From: SR-FBR-E99 sp963732365
GTDB lineage: Bacteria > Bacteroidota > Bacteroidia > Bacteroidales > VadinHA17
Direction of reading: 5' to 3'
NCBI GenBank assembly: GCA_963732365.1
Contig: CAVSZC010000005.1
Location: forward strand, 868,001-932,000
Length of the DNA: 64,000 nt
Both the position numbers and the translations under genes were made by a program. Below, piece after piece: positions 8,671-16,735 of this stretch. Positions within the stretch are counted from its first letter, which is position 1. The number at the start of each line of letters is the position of its first letter. The notes below the pieces were generated by a model. It searched no databases, had not been told where the DNA came from, and was given only the letters and a program-made list of their open reading frames with translations.

Positions 8671-9201
8671 ATGAAAGCATATATGTACATTCTGGAGTGT
8701 AACGACGGGAGTTATTATACCGGAAGTACGAATGACCTCGATTTACGTCTGGCTCAACATCAGAATGGAGAGGGGTCAAACTATACTAAGGATAGACTTC
8801 CTGTAGAGCTTGTTTATTATGAGGAATATCAACGTATCGACGATGCTTTTTACAGGGAGAAGCAGATTCAGCGATGGACAAGAAAAAAGAAAGAAGCATT
8901 AATAAATAATACACCAGAATTATTACCATCGCTTTCAAAAAGTTATGCTAAATCGGTGCCTGAGCCTGTCGAAGGCACCGATGGAAGAATTAAATTGAGT
9001 ACTATAATGAAGATGGCTTCGACAGGCTCAGCCACCGGCAAAGGAAAATCAATGGCTTCGACAGGCTCAGCCACCGGCAAAGGAAAATCAATGGCTTCGA
9101 CAGGCTCAGCCACCGGCAAAGGAAAATCAATGGCTTCGACAGGCTCAGCCACCGGCAAAGGAAAATCAATGGCTTCGACAGGCTCAGCCACCGGAGAATA
9201 G
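8671..9201 (+). CDS. GIY-YIG nuclease with repeat-encoded C-terminal tail
   Basis: A 176-residue protein. Residues 1-80 are a stand-alone GIY-YIG domain: YMYIL (4-8), YYTGST (15-20), R26, and E63 in YREKQIQRW, the expected metal-binding glutamate. The ATG at 8671 is chosen over the longer TTG frame (8647) because MKAYMYILECNDGSYYTGST is the usual family N-terminus. After the domain the gene reads through a palindrome giving PEPVEG (97-102), then five copies of a 39-bp unit translated as MASTGSATGKGKS (the last shortened) up to the stop. These repeats match the pattern of REP-like dispersed palindromes. The nuclease may act on such DNA, but that is inference from proximity. Confidence 0.85.
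   Translation: MKAYMYILECNDGSYYTGSTNDLDLRLAQHQNGEGSNYTKDRLPVELVYYEEYQRIDDAFYREKQIQRWTRKKKEALINNTPELLPSLSKSYAKSVPEPVEGTDGRIKLSTIMKMASTGSATGKGKSMASTGSATGKGKSMASTGSATGKGKSMASTGSATGKGKSMASTGSATGE
8952..8982 (+). repeat. REP-like hairpin, 9-bp stem around TGAGCCTGTCGAA
   Basis: atcggtgcc (8952-8960) and ggcaccgat (8974-8982) are perfect complements flanking the 13-nt core tgagcctgtcgaa. It lies inside the GIY-YIG reading frame and encodes VPEPVEGTD. The core is the exact reverse complement of the core in the tandem array that follows, so the two elements face each other. Confidence 0.8.
9013..9201 (+). repeat. Tandem array of 39-bp units carrying TTCGACAGGCTCA palindromes
   Basis: Units start at 9013, 9052, 9091, 9130 and 9169; the first four are full 39-bp copies and the fifth is truncated at the stop codon. 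Each carries tggc-ttcgacaggctca-gcca, a 4-bp stem around the 13-nt core, followed by a spacer ending aaaggaaaatca. The units appear identical, which suggests recent tandem amplification. The 39-bp period keeps the reading frame. Confidence 0.92.
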
Positions 9202-9212
9202 AAACACTAACA

Positions 9213-9779
9213 ATGATGAATAGAAAAAGAATGATCAGATTTTCAGCCTTCATCATCGCGGTGATGGCGCTGACAATTACAATTCAACCAGCTATGGCAC
9301 AGAGGCCTTACATACAGAACTTTGACCTGAACCGTTACCTCGGTACATGGTATGAGATCGCACGGTTCCCGCACTCATTCGAGGAGGGTCTTGTAGGGGT
9401 CACTGCAACCTATTCGGTGCGCCCTGACGGTAAGGTAAACGTGGAGAATGCGGGTTACAGGGGTACTCTTGACGGCCCGCGGGATGTGGCGACAGGCAAG
9501 GCAAAGATCGCCGGAAAGCCAACTGACGGACACCTGAAGGTATCATTCTTCCTCTTCTTCTATGCCGATTACTTCATCATGGACCTTGATCCTGATTACA
9601 GGTGGGCGCTGATAGGAAGCAAGTCGGACAAATATCTCTGGATACTGTCGCGCTCACCGCAAATGGAGGAACAGGTGTATGAGATGATTCTCGGAAAGGC
9701 ACGCACTTTGGGTTACGATCTCTCAGAGCTCTATAAGGTTCCTCATCGTGACCTCACGCCCTTTTCCGATAAGCTGTGA
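9213..9779 (+). CDS. Lipocalin-family protein (Blc-like), exported
   Basis: A 188-residue bacterial lipocalin. A signal peptide (about 1-29, ending PAMA-Q) precedes the family signature GTWYEIARFPHSFEEGL (44-60). A second conserved block, DYFIMDLDPDYRWALIGS (119-136), and the C-terminal LSRSPQM follow, as in E. coli Blc and plant temperature-induced lipocalins, which bind lipids or hydrophobic ligands. Unlike Blc there is no lipobox Cys, so a soluble periplasmic protein is likely. It starts 11 bp after the GIY-YIG gene and its 3' end overlaps the convergent ABC permease by 26 bp. Confidence 0.9.
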   Translation: MMNRKRMIRFSAFIIAVMALTITIQPAMAQRPYIQNFDLNRYLGTWYEIARFPHSFEEGLVGVTATYSVRPDGKVNVENAGYRGTLDGPRDVATGKAKIAGKPTDGHLKVSFFLFFYADYFIMDLDPDYRWALIGSKSDKYLWILSRSPQMEEQVYEMILGKARTLGYDLSELYKVPHRDLTPFSDKL

Positions 9780-10866
9780 TGGCAAGTGCAATGAAGGAGA
9801 CAGCTAGCAGGGTCAGTGCACCCATGTCGCCGGCTATGTCACGGAACCCTGAACCTTTAAGCATTACCATCCTGTTTATTCGCATCAGGTAAGCCACCGG
9901 GTTCACGTGGTTGAACTGCTGTGCCCATTGCGGCATGCTCTCTGAAGGGGTGAAGATACCGCTCATTAGGATAAAGATCATTACAAAGAAGAAAGCGATA
10001 AAGAGGAACTGCTGCTGTGTCGATGCCATTGTTGAGAAGAAGAGGGCCAGTCCAAGTACCGCCACCAGGAAAATAGCAGCGCAACCGAAGAAGAGGAGGA
10101 GGCTTCCCTCAAACGGTATATCGAACGCTATCCATCCTACGGTGAGCCCGAGAGCAAGGTCAATGAGCCCGATGATAAAGAAGGGAATGACTTTTGAGGC
10201 TATCAGCTGCCATTTCATGACAGGTGTGACGTTGATCTGCTCGATAGTGCCAATCTCCTTCTCTCTTACCAGGTTGAGTCCCGCCATAAGGAGACCTATC
10301 GCTGTGATAAGTATCACCAGCACTCCGGGAAGCATATAGTATTTATAGTTCAGGGTAGGATTGTACCAGAATCGTGGTGAAGCGGTTATTCCCGGCAGGG
10401 ATGACGGAGCGTTGCCGCTGCTGACAATGACATCGCGGTTATAATCGCGCACAACAGATGTAAGGTAGCTCCATGACAGCTGCGCATTTGTAGCGTTTAC
10501 CGCATCGACCAGGACCTGTAGCTGCGGCCTGTTCACCCCCCTGAAGTCAGATGAGAAGCCTTCAGGAATAATAAGCACAATATCTGCGTCTCCGGAGAAG
10601 AGCAGCTCTTCAGCCTCCCTGTAGCTCCGCGGAGTGTCGCTGACCCTGAAGAATGACGATCCCGTCAGCTTCGCAATCAGCTCGCGCGAGGCGGGGGTGA
10701 AGTCATTGTCTGTAACGGCGAGGTCGACCCGTTTCATCTCGAAGGTGATAGCCGGTACCAGGAGAAGCATCTGCAGTAGCGGCACCATAATAATAGCCCT
10801 GGCCAGGAACGGGTTGCGGCGTATCTGCCGGAACTCTTTTTTCAGAAGGAAGAGCAGCTTTCTCAT
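9754..10866 (-). CDS. ABC-2 type permease, second of pair (YbhR-like)
   Basis: A 370-residue integral membrane subunit of a multidrug-type ABC exporter. It has one N-terminal transmembrane helix, a large extracytoplasmic domain (about 45-170), then five C-terminal helices containing the ABC-2 motif LNLVREKEIGTIEQINVTPV. It is the last gene of a minus-strand operon and overlaps the preceding permease by 4 bp. It resembles E. coli YbhR/YhhJ. The two permeases presumably form a heterodimer. Confidence 0.92.
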   Translation of the reverse strand: MRKLLFLLKKEFRQIRRNPFLARAIIMVPLLQMLLLVPAITFEMKRVDLAVTDNDFTPASRELIAKLTGSSFFRVSDTPRSYREAEELLFSGDADIVLIIPEGFSSDFRGVNRPQLQVLVDAVNATNAQLSWSYLTSVVRDYNRDVIVSSGNAPSSLPGITASPRFWYNPTLNYKYYMLPGVLVILITAIGLLMAGLNLVREKEIGTIEQINVTPVMKWQLIASKVIPFFIIGLIDLALGLTVGWIAFDIPFEGSLLLFFGCAAIFLVAVLGLALFFSTMASTQQQFLFIAFFFVMIFILMSGIFTPSESMPQWAQQFNHVNPVAYLMRINRMVMLKGSGFRDIAGDMGALTLLAVSFIALAITAYRKRA

Positions 10867-11984
10867 CTGCCTCCCTCCCCTAACCTTATTTTAAACTTCC
10901 TGGCGCTGAGAAAGATAAAGAAGACAGTCATCGCCAATAGTATCAGCGTCTCCTTCCATACAAAACTGAAGCCTGCCCCCTTGATCATTATAGAGCGTAT
11001 TATGTCGACAAACCATCGGGGAGGGAGGAGCAGGCTCACCCAGTCATAGCCCTTTGGCATGTTTTCAATCGGGAAGATGAATCCCGAAAGCAGAAGGCTG
11101 GGCAGCATCAGAGCCAGGAAAGAAACGAAGATGGCATTCTCCATCTTCTGGACAGATGCCGAGACAAATATCCCTATCGCCAGTCCCAGAAGTATATAAA
11201 GCATCGTCTCTGCCATCAGCAGTGCCACCGATCCTCTGACCGGAAGTCCGAATACGAACCATGCCATGATAAGGATTACCGCTACGTTCACCAGCGAGAG
11301 AAAGAAGTAGGGAGCAACCTTGCCGGTGATGATCTGCCATGGCTTAAGGGGAGATACCAGCAGCACCTCCATCGTTCCGAACTCCTTCTCACGGACGATG
11401 GTCACGGATGTCATCAGGGCGCTTACCAGTATCAGTATCAGGGTGATGACTCCTGGTACGAACATGAACTGGCTCTCGAGGTTAGGATTGAAGTACATCT
11501 TTACCTCCGTATTGATGAGGGGCATTGACTGTGTTGTGCCGGTTGTCAGTGCGGCAGACCATTCATTAAGTATTGCCGTGGTGTAGCCTGCCACAAGGTT
11601 GGCGGTGTTCGGCTCGGAGCCGTCGGTGATAATACTTACAGTGGCATTACCCTCCCGTGTCAGCATGGCACCCAGCTCTTCGGGGAAAATTATTACTGCC
11701 CTTGTCCTTCCCTTTTTGAATATCTCGTCGATCTCGCTGTATGATCTGATATTATGTGTGAGGGTAAAGAACTCTGATGCTTCGAGCTTAAGTATCAGTT
11801 CAGAAGAGACCTCATCACGTGCATTGTCAAGGACCGCGATTGGGGCGTTGGTGAGGTCGGTTCGCACCGCATATCCGAAGATAAGTATCTGTGCTGCCGG
11901 CAGACCGAAAAGTATTATCAGCGTCCGGTAGTCCCGGAAGATATGCAGGAACTCTTTCCTTACGAATGCCATGAACCTCTTCAT
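10863..11984 (-). CDS. ABC-2 type permease, first of pair (YbhS-like)
   Basis: A 373-residue permease with the same architecture as its partner: an N-terminal helix (LIILFGLPAAQILIFGYAV), an extracytoplasmic domain, then a membrane domain with TIVREKEFGTMEVLLVSPLK, the conserved ABC-2 coupling region. It overlaps both the upstream ATPase gene and the downstream permease by 4 bp, indicating translational coupling. Similar to YbhS; the substrate is unknown. Confidence 0.92.
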   Translation of the reverse strand: MKRFMAFVRKEFLHIFRDYRTLIILFGLPAAQILIFGYAVRTDLTNAPIAVLDNARDEVSSELILKLEASEFFTLTHNIRSYSEIDEIFKKGRTRAVIIFPEELGAMLTREGNATVSIITDGSEPNTANLVAGYTTAILNEWSAALTTGTTQSMPLINTEVKMYFNPNLESQFMFVPGVITLILILVSALMTSVTIVREKEFGTMEVLLVSPLKPWQIITGKVAPYFFLSLVNVAVILIMAWFVFGLPVRGSVALLMAETMLYILLGLAIGIFVSASVQKMENAIFVSFLALMLPSLLLSGFIFPIENMPKGYDWVSLLLPPRWFVDIIRSIMIKGAGFSFVWKETLILLAMTVFFIFLSARKFKIRLGEGGR

Positions 11985-12727
11985 TCCGTCTCCTGTTTTG
12001 GTCTTGTGATCTTCACGAAGAGTTCTTCAACCGATGCCGTACCGTATTTCTGCCGCAGTGCAGCGGGTGTGTCAAGTGCGACTATCCTGCCTTCATTCAT
12101 TATCGTCACCCTGTCACAGTACTCCGCCTCGTCCATGTAATGTGTAGTGACAAAGACAGTGATGCCATTGCCGGCAGTCTCATATATCATCTCCCAGAAC
12201 CGGCGGCGCGTAACGGGGTCGACGCCGCTGGTGGGTTCATCAAGGAAGACTATCCCGGGCTCATGGAACACAGCCACTGCAAAGGCGAGCTTCTGTCTTA
12301 GTCCCAGCGGCAGGGATCTTATCAGTGTGTTGGCATAAGCTGTAAAACTGAGTCTTGACAGGAGCTCAGGGGTGCGGGAGCGTATCTCTTTCATCCGCAT
12401 ACCGTATATGCCGCCGTAGAGTTCTATGTTCTCACTGACTGTCAGGTCTTCGTACAGTGAGAATCGTTGGGACATGTACCCTATCCGTTTCTTTATCTCC
12501 TCCGGGCGGTGTGCTGCGTCGATGCCTGCGACGATCACCCTGCCTGAGGTCGGGCGTGAGAGGCCGCAGAGAATACGGATTGCAGTGGTTTTGCCGGCGC
12601 CGTTGGCCCCGAGAAAGCCGAATATCTCACCTTTATGTACATCAAATGTCAGGTTGTCGTTAGCGACGAACGAGCCAAACTTCTTGACCAGACCGTTAAC
12701 CTCTATGACCTTCTGTTCATTCATCAC
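11981..12727 (-). CDS. ABC transporter ATPase, second NBD of exporter
   Basis: A 248-residue nucleotide-binding subunit. Walker A GANGAGKT (40-47), Q-loop Q87 (YMSQRF), Walker B FLDEP with E164, and H-loop H196 (TTHYMDEAE) are intact. The ABC signature, however, is degenerate: LPLGLRQ (139-145) instead of LSGGQ. This complements the defects of the neighbouring ATPase, as expected of a heterodimer with one canonical and one degenerate ATP site. In E. coli YbhF the two NBDs are fused; here they are separate genes overlapping by 4 bp. Confidence 0.92.
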   Translation of the reverse strand: MMNEQKVIEVNGLVKKFGSFVANDNLTFDVHKGEIFGFLGANGAGKTTAIRILCGLSRPTSGRVIVAGIDAAHRPEEIKKRIGYMSQRFSLYEDLTVSENIELYGGIYGMRMKEIRSRTPELLSRLSFTAYANTLIRSLPLGLRQKLAFAVAVFHEPGIVFLDEPTSGVDPVTRRRFWEMIYETAGNGITVFVTTHYMDEAEYCDRVTIMNEGRIVALDTPAALRQKYGTASVEELFVKITRPKQETE

Positions 12728-13635
12728 CCTTCACGTTTCATGAGTTCAAGGAATACATCCTCGATGCCGGGAACGATCTCCATGATTGAAGCATCTGTTA
12801 ATCCGGCGCTGGTCAGGATGTTGACAATCTCATCAGGTCCGGTCCCTTCGCGCAGGGTTACGTGCACGGAGTCACCGAAGGGCTCGGAGCTCAGGGCGCA
12901 GTGTGAGGAGCGCAGGGTGGTAAGGAGCCTGTACTTCTCCTGATGTCTGACAGCGTACAGTTTCTGTGTGTATGACTTACGGATGTTATCCGGGGTGTCA
13001 ATGCCCAGTATCTTCCCTGTCTGTATCAGGGCGATGCGGTCACAGCGCAGGGCCTCATCCATGTAGGGCGTTGAGACGATGATTGTGATCCCTTCTTTCT
13101 TCAGTCCCGAGAGCATCTCCCAGAACTCAGTGCGTGACACGGCGTCGACGCCGGTGGTAGGCTCGTCAAGGATAAGGATCTTCGGTTTGTGTATCAGTGC
13201 GCACGACAGTGCCAGCTTTTGCTTCATACCGCCCGAGAGCTGTCCGGCAAGTCGTTTCCTGAAGGGCTCTATCTGTTTGTATATCGGCTCAATAAGATGG
13301 TAGTTTTCCTTTACCGATGTACCGAAGATGGTGGCATAGAAGTTCAGGTTCTCCTGCACGGTCAGGTCCTGGTAGAGGCTGAACCTTCCCGGCATGTAGC
13401 CGATGTGGTTTCTCAGCTCCTTATAGTCCCTGACGGTGTCGAGACCGAAGAGGGTCATTCTGCCGTCTGACGGAATGATAAGTGTGGCTGCGATGCGGAA
13501 GAGGGTTGTCTTTCCTGCCCCGTCGGGGCCGATAAATCCGAACAGCTCCCCGTCGTTTATGGTGAACGAGACATTGTCAACGGCAGTGAGTTTGCCATGA
13601 CGGTGGGAAATATTATATGCTTCTGCTGCGGCCAT
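12724..13635 (-). CDS. ABC transporter ATPase, first NBD of exporter (degenerate Q- and H-loops)
   Basis: A 303-residue nucleotide-binding subunit. Walker A GPDGAGKT (36-43), signature LSGGM (133-137) and Walker B LILDEP (E158) are intact. The Q-loop glutamine is missing (YMPGRF in place of YMSQRF), and the H-loop histidine is replaced by Pro190 (STPYMDEA). Its own ATP site is therefore probably weak or non-hydrolytic while its signature serves the partner site. The extra C-terminal 70 residues are also seen in YbhF-type proteins. The start ATG shares one base with the stop of the hlyD-like gene (TAATG). Confidence 0.92.
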   Translation of the reverse strand: MAAAEAYNISHRHGKLTAVDNVSFTINDGELFGFIGPDGAGKTTLFRIAATLIIPSDGRMTLFGLDTVRDYKELRNHIGYMPGRFSLYQDLTVQENLNFYATIFGTSVKENYHLIEPIYKQIEPFRKRLAGQLSGGMKQKLALSCALIHKPKILILDEPTTGVDAVSRTEFWEMLSGLKKEGITIIVSTPYMDEALRCDRIALIQTGKILGIDTPDNIRKSYTQKLYAVRHQEKYRLLTTLRSSHCALSSEPFGDSVHVTLREGTGPDEIVNILTSAGLTDASIMEIVPGIEDVFLELMKREG

Positions 13636-14519
13636 TACTTATTGAAGATAGCCTCGCCGGGCATGCCCGGTTTTATTGAGCCGTCATTTGCCACTTCGAT
13701 TGTGACTGCATATACAAGTGTCACCCGTTCTTCCTTTGTCTGGATGATTTTTGGGGTGAACTCGGCCTTGTCTGCCACTCTGGTTATTGTGCCGGTGAAG
13801 GTTCTGAATCCCTTTTCTCCGTCATCGATGCGTGCGGTGCAGCTGTCTCCGATCTTCACTGCATACAGTTGTGCGCCGCTGACCCATACTTTCAGCCGCA
13901 TTGCCTTAAGGTCAGCGAGCTTCACCAGTGGCTTGCCGGCGGCGGTGAGTTCATGTGCCGAGGCGTATGTCTCAATGACCGTTGCGTCGAAGGGGGCTTT
14001 TACTGTGCTGCGGGCAATCTGTTCGTTGATGACTGCCCGTTTGGCTTCCACGCCCTGTATCTCTGCGGCGACGGAGCGTCGCTGGGTGCTGTTGGATTCT
14101 GATTGTTTCTTCAGTACCTCGAGCTGACCTGTCAGGTCATCGAGTTGTTTCTGCGTGGCGGCGCCGTCAGCGAGCATGCGGCGCGTACGCCCGATATTGA
14201 TGTTGAGGTTATCCATCTGCTGGCGTATCACCGCGTCCTGCGCCGCGATGCCCGCCAGGCGCGCCTGCGCCGCCGCCGTCACCGCCTCCAGCTCTGCAAG
14301 CTGCAGCACCTGCATGGTGGTGTCGGTGACGGCGATGACGCCGCCGCCACTGACATCCATACCTTCATCGACATCCATTGCCACGATCCTGCCGGAGGTC
14401 TCGGCAGAGATGATAATATCATCAGCTTCGAAGGTGCCCCAGGCATCGGCATCACTCTCACCGCGGCCGCAGCCCGAGAGAAGCATAAGTAACGCGACAG
14501 GTATTATGTACTTCTTCAT
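13635..14519 (-). CDS. HlyD/YbhG-family periplasmic adaptor lipoprotein
   Basis: A 294-residue membrane-fusion protein linking the ABC exporter to the TolC channel. The lipoprotein signal ends LLSGC (Cys17). A short barrel/lipoyl half (ISAETSGRIVAMDVDEGMDV) leads into a long alpha-helical hairpin (about 75-165, coiled coil), then the second lipoyl half (VKAPFDATVIETYASAHELT) and a beta domain. Closest in layout to E. coli YbhG/YhiI. It follows the tolC-like gene by 7 bp. Confidence 0.92.
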   Translation of the reverse strand: MKKYIIPVALLMLLSGCGRGESDADAWGTFEADDIIISAETSGRIVAMDVDEGMDVSGGGVIAVTDTTMQVLQLAELEAVTAAAQARLAGIAAQDAVIRQQMDNLNINIGRTRRMLADGAATQKQLDDLTGQLEVLKKQSESNSTQRRSVAAEIQGVEAKRAVINEQIARSTVKAPFDATVIETYASAHELTAAGKPLVKLADLKAMRLKVWVSGAQLYAVKIGDSCTARIDDGEKGFRTFTGTITRVADKAEFTPKIIQTKEERVTLVYAVTIEVANDGSIKPGMPGEAIFNK

Positions 14520-14526
14520 ATTGTTG

Positions 14527-15810
14527 TTATTTATTTATTCCTGTGATATTTATATAGTCAACCTCAGCCCTGGCGATGTTTATCTTTCTCACTGCCGCGC
14601 TGATGACTGCCTGCTTCTCTCCGTTGAGCTCCGTCAGGTATTCTGATGCGGTTATTGTACCGTTTTTCAGCTGCGAGGCAGACACCGCAGCAATCTTCTG
14701 CCTTATCATAATCAGCTCTGCATCACGCCCGCCAGCCTCACGCAGCGCCTCTATCTCTGCCATCTTCACCGTGAGAACCCTCTGCAGCGACTCTTCCGTG
14801 GCGCTCTTGTTTATGTCAAGCAGCTGCTGCTGAAGAGTAACAGACTTACGTTCATTGCTGGTCTTGTTCCAGTCGAAAATAGTCCATTTGATACCTACCC
14901 CCACGGAGTAATAGGGATCAGGTACCTCTGAGAAGAAGTTGTTGCCCGGAGGCAACCCGTATCCCGCCTGCGCAAACCCGAACGCCTTAGGCATGCGCTG
15001 GCTCCTGAGCAGATCCATGGTGGCGCCGAGCTGTCTTTTTCTCACATCAAAGAGGCGGATATCAGGATTGTCAATTGTCTCTTCTCCTGTTATGACAGGC
15101 TCCGGCAGGAGAAAGGAATCGTCTCTGGCGAAAGTCATACCGGTGATCTGTCCGAGAGCTTTCATGAATGCATCATGACGGTGCCGTATCTCAACGAGCA
15201 TCTGTTCTGCCTTTATCTTTTCGGCATTGAGAATATCGACCGTGACCTGGGGTACGACGCCGTTTCTCACCCCTGACAGGGCCTCTGTCATACGGGCGTC
15301 GAGCTCAGAAATCAGAACCCCGGTAACCTCAGCCTGGCTTGCGGCAAGCAGCATGGAGAAGTAATAGCTGTTTATCTGATCATGCAGCCGGTATATCGCC
15401 GCCTCGTTCTGTTGTATGTTAAGCTCCCTTATAACCTCTTCCACCGCCCTGGCGCTGCGTGTCGCACCCCCGTCCCATATCACCTGGCTGATGTCAAGAG
15501 TGGCCTTATAGAACTGATGCGGTATGGCAGGGGCAGTGCCCGGTGGAATAGGTAGGCTTCCGTATATTGCTTCGATATCGGGGATGTCTGAGTAGTAGGC
15601 GTAGCTGCCGTTTATGTCCATCCCGGGAAGGTAACTTGCCGAGAGGTTCTGATCGCGGAGTGAGGATAGCTCCGTGTAGATATCCCTCTCTCTTGCCAGA
15701 GGTGTCACCGCTGCTGCCGAGTCGTAGCACTGCCAGAGTGTGACAACCTGCTGTCCGCCTGCGGCAGCGAACGTCAGCAGCATCGACCATGCCAATATTA
15801 TCTTCTTCAT
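14527..15810 (-). CDS. TolC-family outer membrane efflux protein
   Basis: A 427-residue outer-membrane channel component. The signal peptide (1-20) is followed by the LWQCYDSAAAVTPLARERD start typical of Bacteroidetes TolC proteins, and by two outer-membrane efflux repeats rich in long heptad helices. VIWDGGATRSARAVEEVIREL and KWTIFDWNKTSNERKSVTLQ mark the equivalent positions of the two repeats. It overlaps the tetR stop by 4 bp, so it is the second gene of the operon. Confidence 0.92.
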   Translation of the reverse strand: MKKIILAWSMLLTFAAAGGQQVVTLWQCYDSAAAVTPLARERDIYTELSSLRDQNLSASYLPGMDINGSYAYYSDIPDIEAIYGSLPIPPGTAPAIPHQFYKATLDISQVIWDGGATRSARAVEEVIRELNIQQNEAAIYRLHDQINSYYFSMLLAASQAEVTGVLISELDARMTEALSGVRNGVVPQVTVDILNAEKIKAEQMLVEIRHRHDAFMKALGQITGMTFARDDSFLLPEPVITGEETIDNPDIRLFDVRKRQLGATMDLLRSQRMPKAFGFAQAGYGLPPGNNFFSEVPDPYYSVGVGIKWTIFDWNKTSNERKSVTLQQQLLDINKSATEESLQRVLTVKMAEIEALREAGGRDAELIMIRQKIAAVSASQLKNGTITASEYLTELNGEKQAVISAAVRKINIARAEVDYINITGINK

Positions 15811-16442
15811 TTCTTGCGGTTTTTTAAGGCTGTAATGACAAAATCAGAGGCAAATTCCTTTCTTGCCTGCATAAATGAGTTGAAGTTCCTGGTCTCGCCC
15901 AGCTGCTCCATCATCATCTTCATGACATTACGTGCGGCAAAGGGAAAGATGGCCATTGAGACGATTGTCACCATGAGCTGGGGGAGCTCGTCCTTTTTGA
16001 TGCCGAATTTTCTGAGTTCCTTTGAATGTTGCCTGTAGATGACGTCACGCATCTCCGAATAGCGGAGGGTCTCGCGGATGCCCTGGACCAGGTCAGGATT
16101 GTGCGAAATCTCATTCAGGAGAAACAGGGGAAGGTTTGGATTTTTGATAAGCATATTGATGTGCTCCTCATAATAGAGCTTTATCTTTTTCTCGAACGAA
16201 ATGTCCATCATGAAGACTGACAGGATTTTCTCGAACATCTTTTTCAGCAGTGTCTGGAACACTGCTTCGAACAGCAGTTCCTTCGACCTGAAGTAATAGT
16301 GGAGCAGTGCTTTGTTTATTCCTGCGCGGTCGGCTATCTCCTGCATGCGTGCTGCGGCAAAGCCTTTCTCTTCGAATATCTCGGTAGCGGCTTTGAATAT
16401 CTTCTCCTGGGTCTGAAGATCGGGATTCTTTGTTTTAACCAT
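15807..16442 (-). CDS. TetR/AcrR-family transcriptional regulator, first gene of efflux operon
   Basis: A 211-residue repressor-type regulator. The N-terminal HTH (about 10-57) contains KIFKAATEIFEEKGFAAARM and NKALLHYYFRSKELLFEAVF, both canonical TetR positions; the remainder is the ligand-binding helical domain. It is the promoter-proximal gene of the seven-gene efflux operon, as CecR (YbiH) is for E. coli ybhGFSR. An inverted repeat overlaps its own promoter, so autoregulation of the whole operon is likely. The inducer is unknown. Confidence 0.93.
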   Translation of the reverse strand: MVKTKNPDLQTQEKIFKAATEIFEEKGFAAARMQEIADRAGINKALLHYYFRSKELLFEAVFQTLLKKMFEKILSVFMMDISFEKKIKLYYEEHINMLIKNPNLPLFLLNEISHNPDLVQGIRETLRYSEMRDVIYRQHSKELRKFGIKKDELPQLMVTIVSMAIFPFAARNVMKMMMEQLGETRNFNSFMQARKEFASDFVITALKNRKK

Positions 16443-16454
16443 CAGGATTAACTT

Positions 16455-16488
16455 TATAGTTTAACCAAATGGTCAAAGATAAACTATA
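16455..16488. promoter_or_regulatory. Candidate TetR operator: 9-bp inverted repeat over the promoter
   Basis: tatagttta (16455-16463) and its exact complement taaactata (16480-16488) are separated by 16 bp. The repeat covers the -7 element of the efflux operon promoter and starts 13 bp upstream of the tetR ATG. An inner accaaatggt near-palindrome (about 16464-16473) lies at the centre. This placement is typical of a TetR-family autorepressor site. Confidence 0.7.
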
Positions 16489-16505
16489 TATTTGAAACAT
16501 GCAAA
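16474..16505 (-). promoter_or_regulatory. Bacteroidetes-type promoter of the efflux operon
   Basis: On the minus strand TTTG (16505-16502), a 20-bp spacer, then TATCTTTG (16481-16474) match the -33 TTTG / -7 TAnnTTTG consensus exactly. Transcription would start near 16467, giving a leader of about 25 nt to tetR. Confidence 0.75.
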
Positions 16506-16588
16506 TTTTTTTAAGTGTTTTCATCTTCATCAAGATATCCCAACACAGAGCGATGCACAGTTAAGGCTGTCTGCCCCGGTTTATCGGG

Positions 16589-16735
16589 GAGTTACACTAT
16601 TTATTTACTTGTTCTGGCAGTGTGACACAGTGAAAAACTCTGTGCCCTCTGTGGTAAAAGGATTGCTGCATGAGGTGTCTCTTTTTAACACAGAGTTACT
16701 CAGAGTCAGGGCTGAGTTACACTGTTTAATTGCTT
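16589..16735. repeat. Imperfect 22-bp direct repeats in the spacer
   Basis: gagttacactatttatttac... at 16589-16610 and gagttacactgtttaattgc... at 16714-16735 match at 19 of 22 positions. Between them lie scattered ACACAGAG / CTCTGTG words on both strands, and a small ccccg...cgggg hairpin lies just before the first copy. The 510-bp spacer (16443-16952) holds no convincing gene; beyond the promoter/operator it is made of these repeats and the heptamer tract. Confidence 0.55.

Noticed and set aside
8943..9256. Two minus-strand open frames across the GIY-YIG repeat array
   Set aside because: They consist almost only of the tandem repeat read backwards (PVEAIDFPL or LSLSKPLIF units) and are shadows of the array.
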